DNA from: Odobenus rosmarus divergens | Taxonomy: Eukaryota; Chordata; Mammalia; Carnivora; Odobenidae | DNA length: 64,000 nucleotides | Assembly: GCF_000321225.1 (NCBI RefSeq) | Contig: NW_004450287.1 | Coordinates: forward strand, 1,303,065-1,367,064 | Direction of reading: 5' to 3' | Shown: piece after piece, positions 39,401-45,905 of the stretch | Layout: each line of letters starts with the position of its first letter | How positions within the stretch are numbered: position 1 is the stretch's first letter | Notes under the pieces: model-generated | Told to the model about the DNA's origin: nothing | The model's database searches: none | What the model saw: the letters and a program-made list of their open reading frames with translations, nothing else | Position numbers and translations under genes: made by a program

Positions 39401-42168
39401 AATAAATAAATAAAATCTTTAAAAAAAAAAAAATACAAAGGTGAGTAAAACAGGCACAGTCCTTGCTCTCAGAGCTTCCTTTTTTGCACTGATTTGATCA
39501 AGAACCATGAGTCAAAGCTCCAACTTTATTTAGAAATGTAAAGCTGAAAATTGATAGATACATGTTCACAGGCTACCACCCCCTAATCCTAATTTCCATC
39601 CCCCCCCCCACACACACACAGATAATGGTGTCTCAGTTTAAGATTCTGAAAGCTTTCCCTCAAACAAAAATACATAATTACGGAATCAGAAGGCTTTCCT
39701 AACATTTAAAAAATGGGTGAAGGTATTCCAAGTATAAAATAATTTACATTATTAGTAATGAAATTTTTAAATACCTTAGGGACCTTTTTGCATTGTTAGG
39801 TATTGATATTTTCACCAAAGAGGAAATACTAGGTTATTTTAATTTTTAGAGAAGTAGTATATATGGCAGATAGATGGAGGAAAATGAATTTTTAGAACAC
39901 CCATTTTGGTAAGCATTCTTTTATAAAATCCATGGTTTTCATGGAAGGAAAATTAATAAATTACTGCACAAGTAAGCTAGCATATAGCCTGGAAAGGAGT
40001 GTTCAGGCAGAGGAAAGAGTGCAAAGGTCTGGAAGAGGGAGCCATTTTCCCATGGAGGAACAGTACAAAGGCCAGTATGGCTGAAATAGAGTGACCCAAG
40101 TGGGTGGTTAGATCAAGGGCTAGATTAGGTAAGGCTGTGTGAGATAATTTTAAGTCTTTGGTTTTTATATGAGTGAGATGGGTAGTCCTTGCAGGCTTTT
40201 GAGCGCCAGGCTCTCACTTAAAGTTCTGAAAGAATCTATAATTGTTGTGTTGAGAGCAAATTCTAAGAGGGCAACAGTATGAGACAAACTCTGATGGCTA
40301 TTGAAAATAATCCAGAGGCAAGAGTTAATGGTCAATAGGATCAGGGTGGCAATAGCTAGCTATGGAGAACACTGGATATGTTCACATTGCCAAAGGATTC
40401 CTGGAGCCAGGTAAAGACATACATATTCAAGAAGGAATCCTGTCTAGGAGGCATCTGGCTGGCTCATGATGGAGCATGCAACTCTTGATCTCAGTGTTGT
40501 AAGTTGGAGCCTCACATTGGGTGTAGAGATTACTTAAAAATAAAATCTTAAAAAAAAAATAAGGGGGGGGTGGAGGGAATGCTATCCAGAGGAGGTAATT
40601 CTTACCCTTAGGCACAAATTCCTTAAGGGACATTGACTATTTTGATTCTACTTTTCGGATTTTCATTTAAGGATGGAGTTAGAAAGAGGTTTATATTCTT
40701 CATTCTTAGTCCATTTTTCTATACTGATAAGTCTTAAAACAAGATTATGTGATTGGAGACAATAAGGAGACTATCCTGTTCCAAAGCTGGGCTTCAGGGT
40801 GACCAGTTATTAAGAGAGTTCTGTTTTGAATATGTTTGAAATACAGAGTAGTTCCATGTGGTCTCCATGCACTATTAAATGAAGTATGAAGACATTTCGG
40901 TTTCAGATTACAATGCAGAGATTTTTATCTAGCTATTTATAATAATCATAATGCTCATAAGATAATTTATTTTCTGGGTTTTTTTTTATTCTAATAAGAG
41001 ATTTTCATTACCATCATTACATCAAAATCACTTTTCAATTGTATTAGGTACTTCACATGATTTCAAGTATGGCCTGATGCCTGGCCCTTCAAGTGATTTC
41101 AAGTATGGATTGCTACCAGGTACTTCAAATGATTTCAAGTATGGATTGATACCAGGTGCTTCAAACGATTTCAAGTATGGATTATTGCCTGAATCTTGGC
41201 CAAAACAAGAAACTTGGGAAAATGGCAAGTATCAGTCAACTAAACTCTACAGAAATTTTAAAATGATTTTTCACAGTTAAAAGCTTCCATGTTCTGGGTT
41301 TTAAAAAATTAAGATACTGGTAGTCCTATAATAATCCCTATACTTAGGGATAGACAAGCTTTTGATAGCAAGTTTTCTGTTCAATATATAATTGCTTTTG
41401 TGTGTGTTGTGTTGTTTTTTTTATTCTCAAAGGTGAATCATCTCTAATCATGAACAAGTTAAAATGCCCTCATTGTAGCTATGTAGCCAAATACAGACGA
41501 ACACTAAAAAGGCATTTGCTCATTCATACGGGAGTCAGATCATTTAGCTGTGATATTTGTGGAAAACTGTTTACTCGCAGAGAACATGTGAAAAGACATT
41601 CCCTGGTAAGTAACTTTAAATATAACTGATCTTTGAGATAAAATACATGTCAGTGAAGTTTAAGATATTTTAAGTTACCTGAAATTTAGGGAATGTTGAT
41701 TATTAAATTGCTTTAAACAAATTATGTGGTTTATGAACTGAACTTTATACAGAAAAACAAGGGTATCATTCACTCATTATTAAATGGGTGGTTTAATTGA
41801 ATGGTTGAAATGCATTACTGTCTATACTGTCCTTATATTGGATTTTTCCCCCCTTTAATTAGGTGCATAAAAAGGATAAAAAATACAAATGTATGGTGTG
41901 TAAGAAGATCTTCATGTTAGCAGCCAGTGTTGGAATAAGACATGGATCTCGACGCTATGGTGTTTGTGTAGACTGTGCAGATAAATCACAGCCAGGAGGG
42001 CAAGAAGGTGTAGATCAGGGACAGGATACAGATTTCCCTCGGGATGAAGAATATGAAGAGAATGAAGTAGGAGAAGCTGATGAAGAGCTGGTTGATGATG
42101 GAGAAGATCAGAATGATCCATCTCGATGGGATGAATCAGGAGATGTTTGTATGTCTCTAGATGATTAA
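11466..42168 (+). CDS. ZBTB10: ZBTB10, BTB/POZ zinc-finger transcription factor, complete coding gene
   Basis: Join 11466-12446, 22612-23497, 36677-36775, 41048-41224, 41433-41605, 41863-42168: 2622 nt, 873 aa plus TAA. Seen in the sequence: low-complexity Gly/acidic N-terminus (1-235), a C275-x2-C278...H314-x4-H319 module (about 245-322), BTB/POZ domain (about 348-467), SUMO-consensus lysines K471, K518 and K619, four DFKYGL repeats (657-704), C2H2 fingers C726-H746 and C754-H774, a Cys-rich motif C782-C810, and an acidic tail ending MSLDD. I recognise the protein as ZBTB10 (RINZF) from its whole sequence; human length is about 871 aa from memory. Family knowledge: nuclear repressor, BTB for self-association and corepressor contact, fingers for GC-rich DNA, competing with Sp1-type factors. 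Intron phases are 0,1,1,1,0 and the reading frame is continuous. There is no frameshift or premature stop. Confidence 0.96.
13795..13990. repeat. Two adjoining MIR fragments (forward then reverse)
   Basis: ACTAGCTTTGTGACCTTGGGTAA reads as forward MIR; the next part, CATTTACTTGTGTTCTGTATGCC to TTAAGTAATATG, reads as reverse MIR. Confidence 0.6.
14688..14880 (+). repeat. MIR element
   Basis: GAGGCAGTATAACACAAT at the start and GTAATCACTTAGCAAATGCTA near the end fit MIR. Confidence 0.55.
15450..15531. repeat. 41-bp tandem duplication
   Basis: Two head-to-tail units beginning CCTATATTCT and ending ACATACAGTTT differ at about 2 of 41 positions. No mobile element is involved. Confidence 0.95.
16000..16113 (+). 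mobile_element. Old short CAN SINE
   Basis: GGGGCACCTGGGTGGCTCAG then CAGGGTTGTGAGTTCAAG (B box) and a short GTAAATAAATAACCAACC tail; no CT-rich body. Confidence 0.88.
16270..16700 (-). mobile_element. Ancient L2 fragment
   Basis: TGCCCTCAAGGAACTTGTAGTCTAG and GGGCATTCCAGGCG match reversed L2. Confidence 0.65.
16965..17141 (-). mobile_element. CAN SINE
   Basis: T-rich run, ATTTTATTTTTTTAATTTGAGAG, ending GAGCCACCCAGGCGCCCC. Confidence 0.94.
17930..18242 (+). mobile_element. Ancient L2 3' end
   Basis: CTTGGAATGCTCATCC, GGCTCTGCTCAGGTCTTTCTTCC and terminal ATTAAACAATTGAGTGAA match the L2 3' terminus. Confidence 0.75.
18360..18562 (-). mobile_element. CAN SINE with target duplication
   Basis: Body ACACAGCGAGGGAACACAGG. 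TATATTTTCTTAATTTTA flanks both sides. Confidence 0.95.
18726..18894 (-). mobile_element. CAN SINE, first of two at one target
   Basis: Shortened body and truncated GAGCCACCC head. TGAATGTCC at 18717-18725 and again at 18895-18903. Confidence 0.93.
18912..19089 (-). mobile_element. CAN SINE, second of two at one target
   Basis: Different subfamily (GAGAATGAGAGAGGGCATGAG). TGAATGTCCATTTTCTT at 18895-18911 is repeated at 19090-19106. Confidence 0.95.
21311..21509 (-). mobile_element. CAN SINE with target duplication
   Basis: GAGAGAATGAGAGATAGGAAG body. AAAGTGTGCTGTGT flanks both sides. Confidence 0.95.
21626..21748 (+). mobile_element. Old short CAN SINE
   Basis: GGTTCCTGGCTGGCTTAGC, GGGGTTGTAAGTTCAAGCC, ATTACTTAAAAAAATAAAATC tail. 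Confidence 0.88.
22217..22409 (-). mobile_element. CAN SINE, about 200 bp upstream of exon 2
   Basis: ACACAGCGAGAGAGGGAACACA body. ATGTGTTTGACTT and ATGTTTGACTT flank it. Confidence 0.94.
22612..23497 (+). CDS. ZBTB10: ZBTB10 coding exon 2 (residues 328-622 and first base of codon 623), BTB domain
   Basis: The acceptor is a pyrimidine-rich tract ending TTACAG|GAG and the donor is CCAG|GTAAAT. The exon encodes the BTB/POZ fold: a helix with [16 protein letters not shown], then [19 protein letters not shown], the canonical BTB strand and turn with the conserved Asp and His-Lys, and the later [10 protein letters not shown] and VASYLQM segments. After the domain come three consensus SUMO sites of the form hydrophobic-K-x-E: IKSE (K471), VKIE (K518) and IKEE (K619), and a basic stretch at [11 protein letters not shown] (576-586) that could serve as nuclear import signal. 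It is 886 nt long and leaves phase 1. An in-frame ATG lies 21 nt upstream of the acceptor, in the intron. Confidence 0.96.
24813..24831. repeat. Short (CA)n microsatellite
   Basis: Uninterrupted run of about eight CA units. Confidence 0.9.
24972..25125 (-). mobile_element. CAN SINE, internally deleted
   Basis: The middle is missing between CCCAGGACCC and GACTGAGTAACCC. ATGCATACTTTAAA after and TTGCATACTTTACA before suggest the target repeat. Confidence 0.9.
25461..25640 (+). mobile_element. hAT-type MITE remnant
   Basis: TTTTTTCTGTAAAGGACCAAACAGTAAATATTTTAGGCTTTG and AATAAAGCTTTATTGCC features, as in a common mammalian nonautonomous hAT family. Family name not certain. Confidence 0.6.
25815..25953 (+). 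repeat. MIR element
   Basis: CTACTGTGTGACCGTGACC and CAGTTTCTTCATCTTTAAAGTG are MIR core features; a SINE lies at its end. Confidence 0.7.
25954..26144 (+). mobile_element. CAN SINE with target duplication
   Basis: GGGGCACCTGGGTGGCTCAC head. AATTAAATGACAA at 25941-25953 and 26145-26157. Confidence 0.96.
26555..26640 (-). repeat. MIR fragment
   Basis: GGCTCAAGGTCACTCAGCTAGTAA is a hallmark of reversed MIR. Confidence 0.65.
27079..27402 (-). mobile_element. CAN SINE interrupted by a local duplicate (27167-27320)
   Basis: The left part ends at GCAGGCTCCCTGA and the right part resumes at TGTGGGACTTGATCCCAGGA. About 17 bp expected between them are replaced by 154 bp of unrelated DNA that is a copy of 28414-28578. 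Confidence 0.93.
27167..27320 (+). repeat. Templated insertion, copy of 28414-28578
   Basis: From TTTCATA to AACCTTGAGA the two segments align along their length in the same orientation, with a few substitutions and one 11-12-bp gap (ATAAGTAGAGTT absent here). Confidence 0.95.
28414..28578 (+). repeat. Source or partner copy of the duplicated segment
   Basis: It lies 1.25 kb downstream of the copy in the SINE. The similarity stops at AACCTTGAGA, after which the flanks are unrelated. Confidence 0.9.
29401..29655 (-). mobile_element. Carnivore L1 3' end, 5' truncated
   Basis: TTTTATTAACATATAATGTA, GGTCTGTGATTCATCAGTC and AATGTCCATCACCCAGCC match the reverse of the carnivore L1 3' UTR. GATGTTCATTTTA before and GATGTTCGTTTAT after are the target repeat. 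Confidence 0.88.
30540..30745 (-). mobile_element. Possible L2 fragment
   Basis: GGAGTGATCTGGGTAGACC and related words weakly follow reversed L2. Confidence 0.35.
31340..31450 (-). repeat. Weak MIR fragment
   Basis: TTTACATTTTACTCAGTATTTTCAC and the later GTGAAGTGGGC fit reversed MIR loosely. Confidence 0.4.
31923..32121 (-). mobile_element. CAN SINE with target duplication
   Basis: AGAGAGAGAGACAGCGAGAG body. CCTGAAACT flanks both sides; a (GTT)n run lies 40 bp upstream. Confidence 0.95.
32862..33044 (-). mobile_element. CAN SINE
   Basis: T-run then AAGATTTTATTAGAGCAATTG, ending GAGCCACCCAGGTGCCCC. Confidence 0.94.
33270..33448 (+). mobile_element. CAN SINE with target duplication
   Basis: GGGCGCCTGGGTGGCTCAGTT head. 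GCATTTTGTCA and ATGTTTCGTCA flank it. Confidence 0.94.
34335..34412 (-). repeat. MIR fragment
   Basis: GAGTGTTTGTTATATACCAGGCA and AGCACTTTTTATTTATCTCATTTGG fit reversed MIR. Confidence 0.6.
34467..34655 (+). mobile_element. MER5A-like hAT MITE
   Basis: GCATCAGAATCACCTAGAGGGC, CTGATTCAGTAGGTTGGGATGG and CTACACTTTGAGAACCACTG match the MER5A body and terminal end. Confidence 0.85.
34900..35230 (+). mobile_element. Ancient L2 fragment
   Basis: AAAATCCTTCTACTGCTTTTAGAGTAAAGGCCGAAATC and CTATGACCTAACTACGCCTG-type text match forward L2. Confidence 0.75.
35490..36000 (-). mobile_element. Ancient L2 fragment, split by a SINE
   Basis: GAACCATTGAAGATTTTAAG, GGGAGCGATTTAGG and TCTCTCTGGCATTACG match reversed L2. 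Confidence 0.65.
35591..35755 (-). mobile_element. CAN SINE with target duplication
   Basis: Diverged copy; TGTCTTCAAATACTTTA at 35574-35590 is repeated with one change at 35756-35772. Confidence 0.95.
36330..36485 (-). repeat. MIR element, 190 bp upstream of exon 3
   Basis: CATATGAGGAAACTGAGGCAC and CACATAGCCAGTAACC are reversed MIR features. Confidence 0.7.
36677..36775 (+). CDS. ZBTB10: ZBTB10 coding exon 3 (residues 623-656), phase 1-1 cassette
   Basis: The exon is 99 nt, preceded by TTTTCAG and followed by CTG|GTAGGT. It encodes an acidic linker beginning [10 protein letters not shown] and ending QDGGDAG, between the BTB region and the repeat exon. Both ends are phase 1, so skipping keeps the frame. 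A second GT donor (TAG|GTACAG) sits 4 nt further on; using it would shift the frame, and the protein continuity with exon 4 (G-TSHDFKYG) supports the first donor. Confidence 0.92.
37640..37930 (+). mobile_element. Ancient LINE-like 3' fragment
   Basis: TTCTTGGGTGTGATAAAGGTACTGTGGTTATGTAGGA and AGAGAGCACACGTGGCAAAAC-type text is a widespread old mammalian repeat; I am not sure of the family name. Confidence 0.5.
38729..38852. repeat. 66-bp tandem duplication, diverged
   Basis: GAAACATGGAATTGCAAGTA at 38729 and GAAACATGGAATTTCAAGTA at 38795, followed in both by AATTCTGAAT and TTTATAAATT. A SINE then landed at the end of unit 2. Confidence 0.9.
38853..39032 (-). mobile_element. CAN SINE with target duplication
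   Basis: Short tail, full head GAGCCACCCAGGTGCCCC; TATAAATT on both sides. Confidence 0.93.
39180..39480 (-). mobile_element. Ancient L2 fragment, split by a SINE
   Basis: TTATTCAACAAATAATTGAAGGG before the SINE and CAGTCCTTGCTCTCAGAGCTT after it match reversed L2. Confidence 0.65.
39237..39430 (+). mobile_element. CAN SINE, young, with target duplication
   Basis: AAATACAAAGGTGA at 39223-39236 and 39431-39444 bracket a near-consensus copy. Confidence 0.97.
39985..40400 (-). mobile_element. Ancient L2 fragment
   Basis: GTTCAGGCAGAGGAAAGAGTGCAAAGG, GGCCAGTATGGCTG and GAGTGAGATGGGTAGTCC match reversed L2. Confidence 0.75.
40448..40560 (+). mobile_element. Old short CAN SINE
   Basis: AGGCATCTGGCTGGCTCATG, TAGAGATTACTTAAAAATAAAATC tail; lies about 490 bp before exon 4. 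Confidence 0.88.
41048..41224 (+). CDS. ZBTB10: ZBTB10 coding exon 4 (residues 656-715), DFKYGL repeat exon with GC donor
   Basis: The exon is 177 nt, phase 1 at both ends. The acceptor is TATTAG|GT. After the split glycine it holds four tandem 36-bp units, each encoding a 12-residue repeat containing DFKYGL, then [11 protein letters not shown]. The donor is AATG|GCAAGT, a GC-AG intron: joining at G|GC gives ENG-ESS in frame with exon 5. The alternative GT four bases later (GCAA|GTATCA) would create an immediate TGA stop when joined to exon 5. No function for the repeat is known to me; it may be a docking motif array. Confidence 0.9.
41050..41193 (+). repeat. ZBTB10: Coding tandem repeat, 4 x 36 bp (12 aa), DFKYGL units
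   Basis: Four units in perfect 36-bp register encode [36 protein letters not shown] and [18 protein letters not shown] is invariant while the flanking residues and third bases vary, so purifying selection on the core is likely rather than very recent expansion. Confidence 0.95.
41225..41432 (+). other. ZBTB10: ZBTB10 intron 4 (208 bp, GC-AG, phase 1)
   Basis: A short intron starting GCAAGT and ending with a T-rich tract and CAAAG. The five bases after GC match the U1-pairing consensus, typical of functional GC donors. Confidence 0.85.
41433..41605 (+). CDS. ZBTB10: ZBTB10 coding exon 5 (residues 715-772), zinc fingers
   Basis: The exon is 173 nt with acceptor CTCAAAG|GT and donor CTG|GTAAGT. 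It encodes zinc finger 1 (CPHC-x12-HLLIH, residues 726-746), the TGVRSF linker, and most of finger 2 (CDIC-x12-H, from 754). The last zinc ligand of finger 2, H774, is encoded in exon 6, so intron 5 splits a finger. Introns on both sides are only 208 and 257 bp, so exons 4-6 form a compact 3' cluster. Confidence 0.95.
41606..41862 (+). other. ZBTB10: ZBTB10 intron 5 (257 bp, GT-AG, phase 0)
   Basis: A short intron with a strong GTAAGT donor and TTTTCCCCCCTTTAATTAG acceptor. It separates the last two zinc ligands of finger 2. Confidence 0.93.
41863..42168 (+). CDS. ZBTB10: ZBTB10 last coding exon 6 (residues 773-873), end of finger 2 and acidic tail
   Basis: The acceptor is a T/C-rich tract ending AATTAG|GTG. 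The exon completes finger 2 (VH), then encodes [23 protein letters not shown] (C782, C785, H799, C807, C810), a third Cys-rich unit that lacks the normal C2H2 spacing, and a strongly acidic tail of about 45 residues ending in MSLDD and TAA at 42166-42168. The tail could be a regulatory or activation-like surface; that is inference from composition. The minus-strand open frame over it is a shadow. Confidence 0.95.
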   Translation: MHKKDKKYKCMVCKKIFMLAASVGIRHGSRRYGVCVDCADKSQPGGQEGVDQGQDTDFPRDEEYEENEVGEADEELVDDGEDQNDPSRWDESGDVCMSLDD

Positions 42169-42281
42169 CTGACCTATACTCCTCAAGGATGCTGCATTTG
42201 GACATAATATGAATCGACAATTTGAATTGTTGAACTTGAAGGCTTGCAAAATATGGTACATGCTGGATGGTAGTTATGTTG

Positions 42282-42288
42282 CTGTGAA
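42282..42288 (+). promoter_or_regulatory. ZBTB10: miR-27 seed match in the 3' UTR
   Basis: CTGTGAA pairs with bases 2-7 of miR-27a/b plus an A opposite base 1 (7mer-A1), 114 nt after the stop codon. ZBTB10 is an established miR-27a target in human cancer cells; whether this exact site is the one tested there I cannot confirm from sequence. Confidence 0.6.
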
Positions 42289-45200
42289 AACTGTAGGGTC
42301 AAAAAGCCTTATAGCAAAAAAAAAAAATTTTTTTTTTTATATTTGCACAGGACTGTACAGCAAACAACCTTGTGGTTGGATTACATGGAGTCCCCACATC
42401 TTCAGTCAGTTATCAAAGTAAAAATATTTTTTATTTATAGGATATACAGTAACTACTTGGGTCCTACGAATATATTGTACCTATCCTTAAAGAGCTTATG
42501 TTCATGTGCCACTTTAACATGAATGAAGAAAATCCATTTTTAAGACTACAGTGACAGCTGACCCAATTACTCTGTCCATCAAACCACTCAGGCTAGTTTG
42601 TACTAGTAGAGTTTTGTTTCTATTTTTATTTTTATTAATTTTATTTTTTTTAATACAGATTTTCAGTGAGGGGCCTTTTCAACCCCATTGGTTCTACTTT
42701 TCTGTATTTTTCCATTTTAATTTGCTTCATAACTTAAACCAAGTCTCTTCTAGTCTTAGATATTATTTCTCAATTTTGTGCTGATGGGCATGTTTATAAG
42801 AACTGGAGAGGTAATTTATTGGAATGAACTGACTTCCTCCATTCCCCCTTTCCTTTTTGACATGAATTTTACTACTTCACAAATGAAGAAATGATGTTGC
42901 AAAGTTAACGTGGCGAAGTTGACAAATACCACTAAAATGATTATGATTTAGAAGTAACTTTCTCCTGCTGCTCTAATCTGATAAATGGTTATTACATGAC
43001 GTTTTCTGACATGGTATTCGGTTTTGGGTATCTGTTACTTTGGCACTATTCTTGTTTGCCTCTTTATTTTTGCCAGTGTACTATACCTCAGTCCTATTTG
43101 AAAAGACAGAAATCTAATCAAAAGAAAAGTCATAGAAACAATTAAGTAAAATGATTTGTTTCCTAATTTGACCTCCGTGTCCAGTTTGGTTAGCTTCTTA
43201 TGCGATATAAGTGAAATCAGGTTTTTACTCCTGTGCCCTTTTTATCATTAAAAAAAACACAAAAAGTGCATTCTCTTTTGTTTGATACTTACTGGGATAT
43301 TGAGTGTTTTGAAATTATGATAGATAATTATTTTTTCAATTCCTCAACATTTTACTACATCTTGATATATAGTCTTTCTGGTAGTCACCATGATTCAACA
43401 GTCTGCAAAAATCTTACAAATAAGATATTGAGAGGCTTTACAATTATTCTGTTAACTAAATTCTTCAAGGTACAAGGGATGATATATTAAATTGAAATTG
43501 TCAGATTTATTTAGTCTGATGACAGATGAATTAGCTGATAAACTCACAGCAGCATTTCACATAATTAATATTAACATGCATGACATTTATCAGGAACATA
43601 TTGTATATTCTATAAGATTGAGGGATATCATATTTTCAGCTTTCTTTTAAATAGAAATTGAGTATATTTTCCTATTTTATATCAGGTCACTAAATTATGC
43701 TATTTGTGTGGAAAAAATTGCTAAGTACACTTTGACAGACATAATCCTTTGGTGCTCCATCTGATCAAAGTTGAAAGGTTGATACTTTTTTTTTTTTAAG
43801 AGACAAGCTTTCTCATTGTCTCCAATTTCGGTAGTATAATGGTTTAATGTTAGACATGGATGTTTCTGCTTGAATAAATCAAAGATAAAAAGTACAGTTA
43901 CATGGTTAGATACATATTTTGTCATCTAAACTTTATTGTAGTTTCTACATAACTGTAAAACTGACATGAATAGTTTGGTTTGATTTTTGTTTAAGACTGA
44001 AGAGTACATCTTATTTCTCAGTGTTCTAGACAAATGAGTATAATGTAATTCTGGTGGGGTCCAAAGTAGACGTTAGTTGGGCAAAGATACTATGAATGAA
44101 AAAGTATTTTAAACGTAAAATGTTCTGCTTTGTGAATATGTAAGTATAGTATAAAGATTTCTTTCATCCCATTTATCCCCCTCCTTTAAAATAAACCATA
44201 GTTTACAATTGGTAGATCTGTCTATATATAAATATATATTAAAGAGAAAAGATATATATCTGAAAATCACCTAAATCTGCTTTATTAGACTACAGTTCAC
44301 TTATTGCATAGAAACTGGACTTGGCTTTACTTCTTAATGTACTTTTACTTTTCCTCAAGATATGAACTTACTCTCTTTAAACTGAATTTTCTTTTACTAC
44401 TTAAATCATTTATGTATATCTGGTAAATTATGACCAAATTTTTGTTAGATTGCATACAGTAAATTGAAATACACACTTGGTACACTACGGGATTGTTGTG
44501 CTTTTGTTTTGGTTTTAGTTGGAAACAAGGTTTGATGTAGATGGCTTGTTACTGTTAATTTAAAATATTCTATAATTGTCCATTACCTTTTATGTTGTAT
44601 TGTGACAGATTTGGCTATATTTTTAGTCAACTGAAATATGATACTTTAAAAGTTTGTTTTTAGAAAGGTAATCCAAAGGAATGTTTATACTCTTGAATAT
44701 ATTAGCCTCAGCCTATATAAAAATTTCTTCTTTAAAGTAAACATTTTACCAGAAACAGAATTGACAGATTTTTCTACTTGCTGACTGCCTAACTTATTTG
44801 TTTCATGATCTCAAGGGACTGCCTTTTCCCTTCTAGGTCTTTTTTTAAAAATAGTTTTAGTACTAAGGTATACTACTGGACGTTTCTATTTTTTTTTTTA
44901 AGTATATTCTTTTTCTGACTTACAGTACAATTTCAGGAAGTTGATAGATACTAAGAACTTATGATTGGTCTCAGAGGTGACAATGGAATACTCATAATTT
45001 TGTCTGTGGAGCCCTGGCAGAATTATGTGTTACACATTTGCTGAATTTTTCTCTTGTAACTTATATTTTAAATGAAACATATTTTAGAGCTGTAATTTTA
45101 ATGAAGAGGAAAAATATAAACTGTTTCTTTCCTATTCACTCTAGTAACAGATCCTCTCCTATAAAATGTATTCTTTCTTAGGGTTCTCAGACACAGTTAC

Positions 45201-45709
45201 TTCCATATGGTCCCTGCTTTGTCGTTGTTCCTGACCCTCATTTTTCATATTCACTAGATAATGTTGCTAATTTTAGTGCCCTAGCAATTAAGAGCTTAAA
45301 GAAACTGTAGGAAGGGGAAACTGAACACTAATAAATAGCTTTGAAATTTGGAGGGGAAGACACTGGCTGGTTTTGTTAGAGCCATCCTGATGGAGAAGAG
45401 GGAGATAGAATGAGTGAATTCATGTAAAGTGCTTCCAACACTGGTACATAATAGAGGCCTAATACATCTTAGTTTAATAATAGATGCAAACCAAGAGGAA
45501 AAGGGGAGAAAACAGAAAATGGGAAATCTATAGTCCTACAATAAAGTATAAAGGCCTGAAGATGACAGGGGGGAAAGTGTGATGGAAGAGTTTTAAAAAA
45601 GTCATAAATTTTAAAACTTCAGTAAGCTTTATGTATATTTTTAGGATTTTGTCAACATAGAGTTTATTTTTCTGAATAATGATTCCAAAAGCTAACTTTT
45701 TTTTTTTTT

Positions 45710-45905
45710 TAGTGCCTACATGTGCCGTTGAGCTTTACATTATTTTCTCTAATTCCCAATAAGGTAGGTGCTATTGTCTCCATTTTATGGAAGAGAAAGG
45801 CTCCAAGAAATTTGCATAATAGAACTTGCCCAAAATAACACAGCTACTAAGTGGTAGAGCTGGGTTTTGACCAGATTTGATTTTGAATGAAGCCCATCTT
45901 CTTTT
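45710..45905 (-). repeat. MIR element inside the probable 3' UTR
   Basis: TAAGGTAGGTGCTATTGTC, GAACTTGCCCAAAATAACACAGCTAC and GTGGTAGAGCTGGG are clear reversed MIR features. Confidence 0.8.

Larger units (their letters stand above)
36776..41047 (+). other. ZBTB10: ZBTB10 intron 3 (4,272 bp, GT-AG, phase 1)
   Basis: Noncoding, with an ancient LINE-like piece near 37.6-37.9 kb, a 66-bp tandem duplication at 38729, L2 fragments and SINEs. Confidence 0.88.

Noticed and set aside
41912..42220. 102-codon minus-strand frame opposite the last exon
   Set aside because: It is a shadow of the acidic coding tail (GAA/GAT codons reading as Leu/His) with no start context or domain.
42312..42342. A-run followed by T-run that could fold as a hairpin
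   Set aside because: It is a simple homopolymer pair in the 3' UTR and does not indicate a structured RNA.
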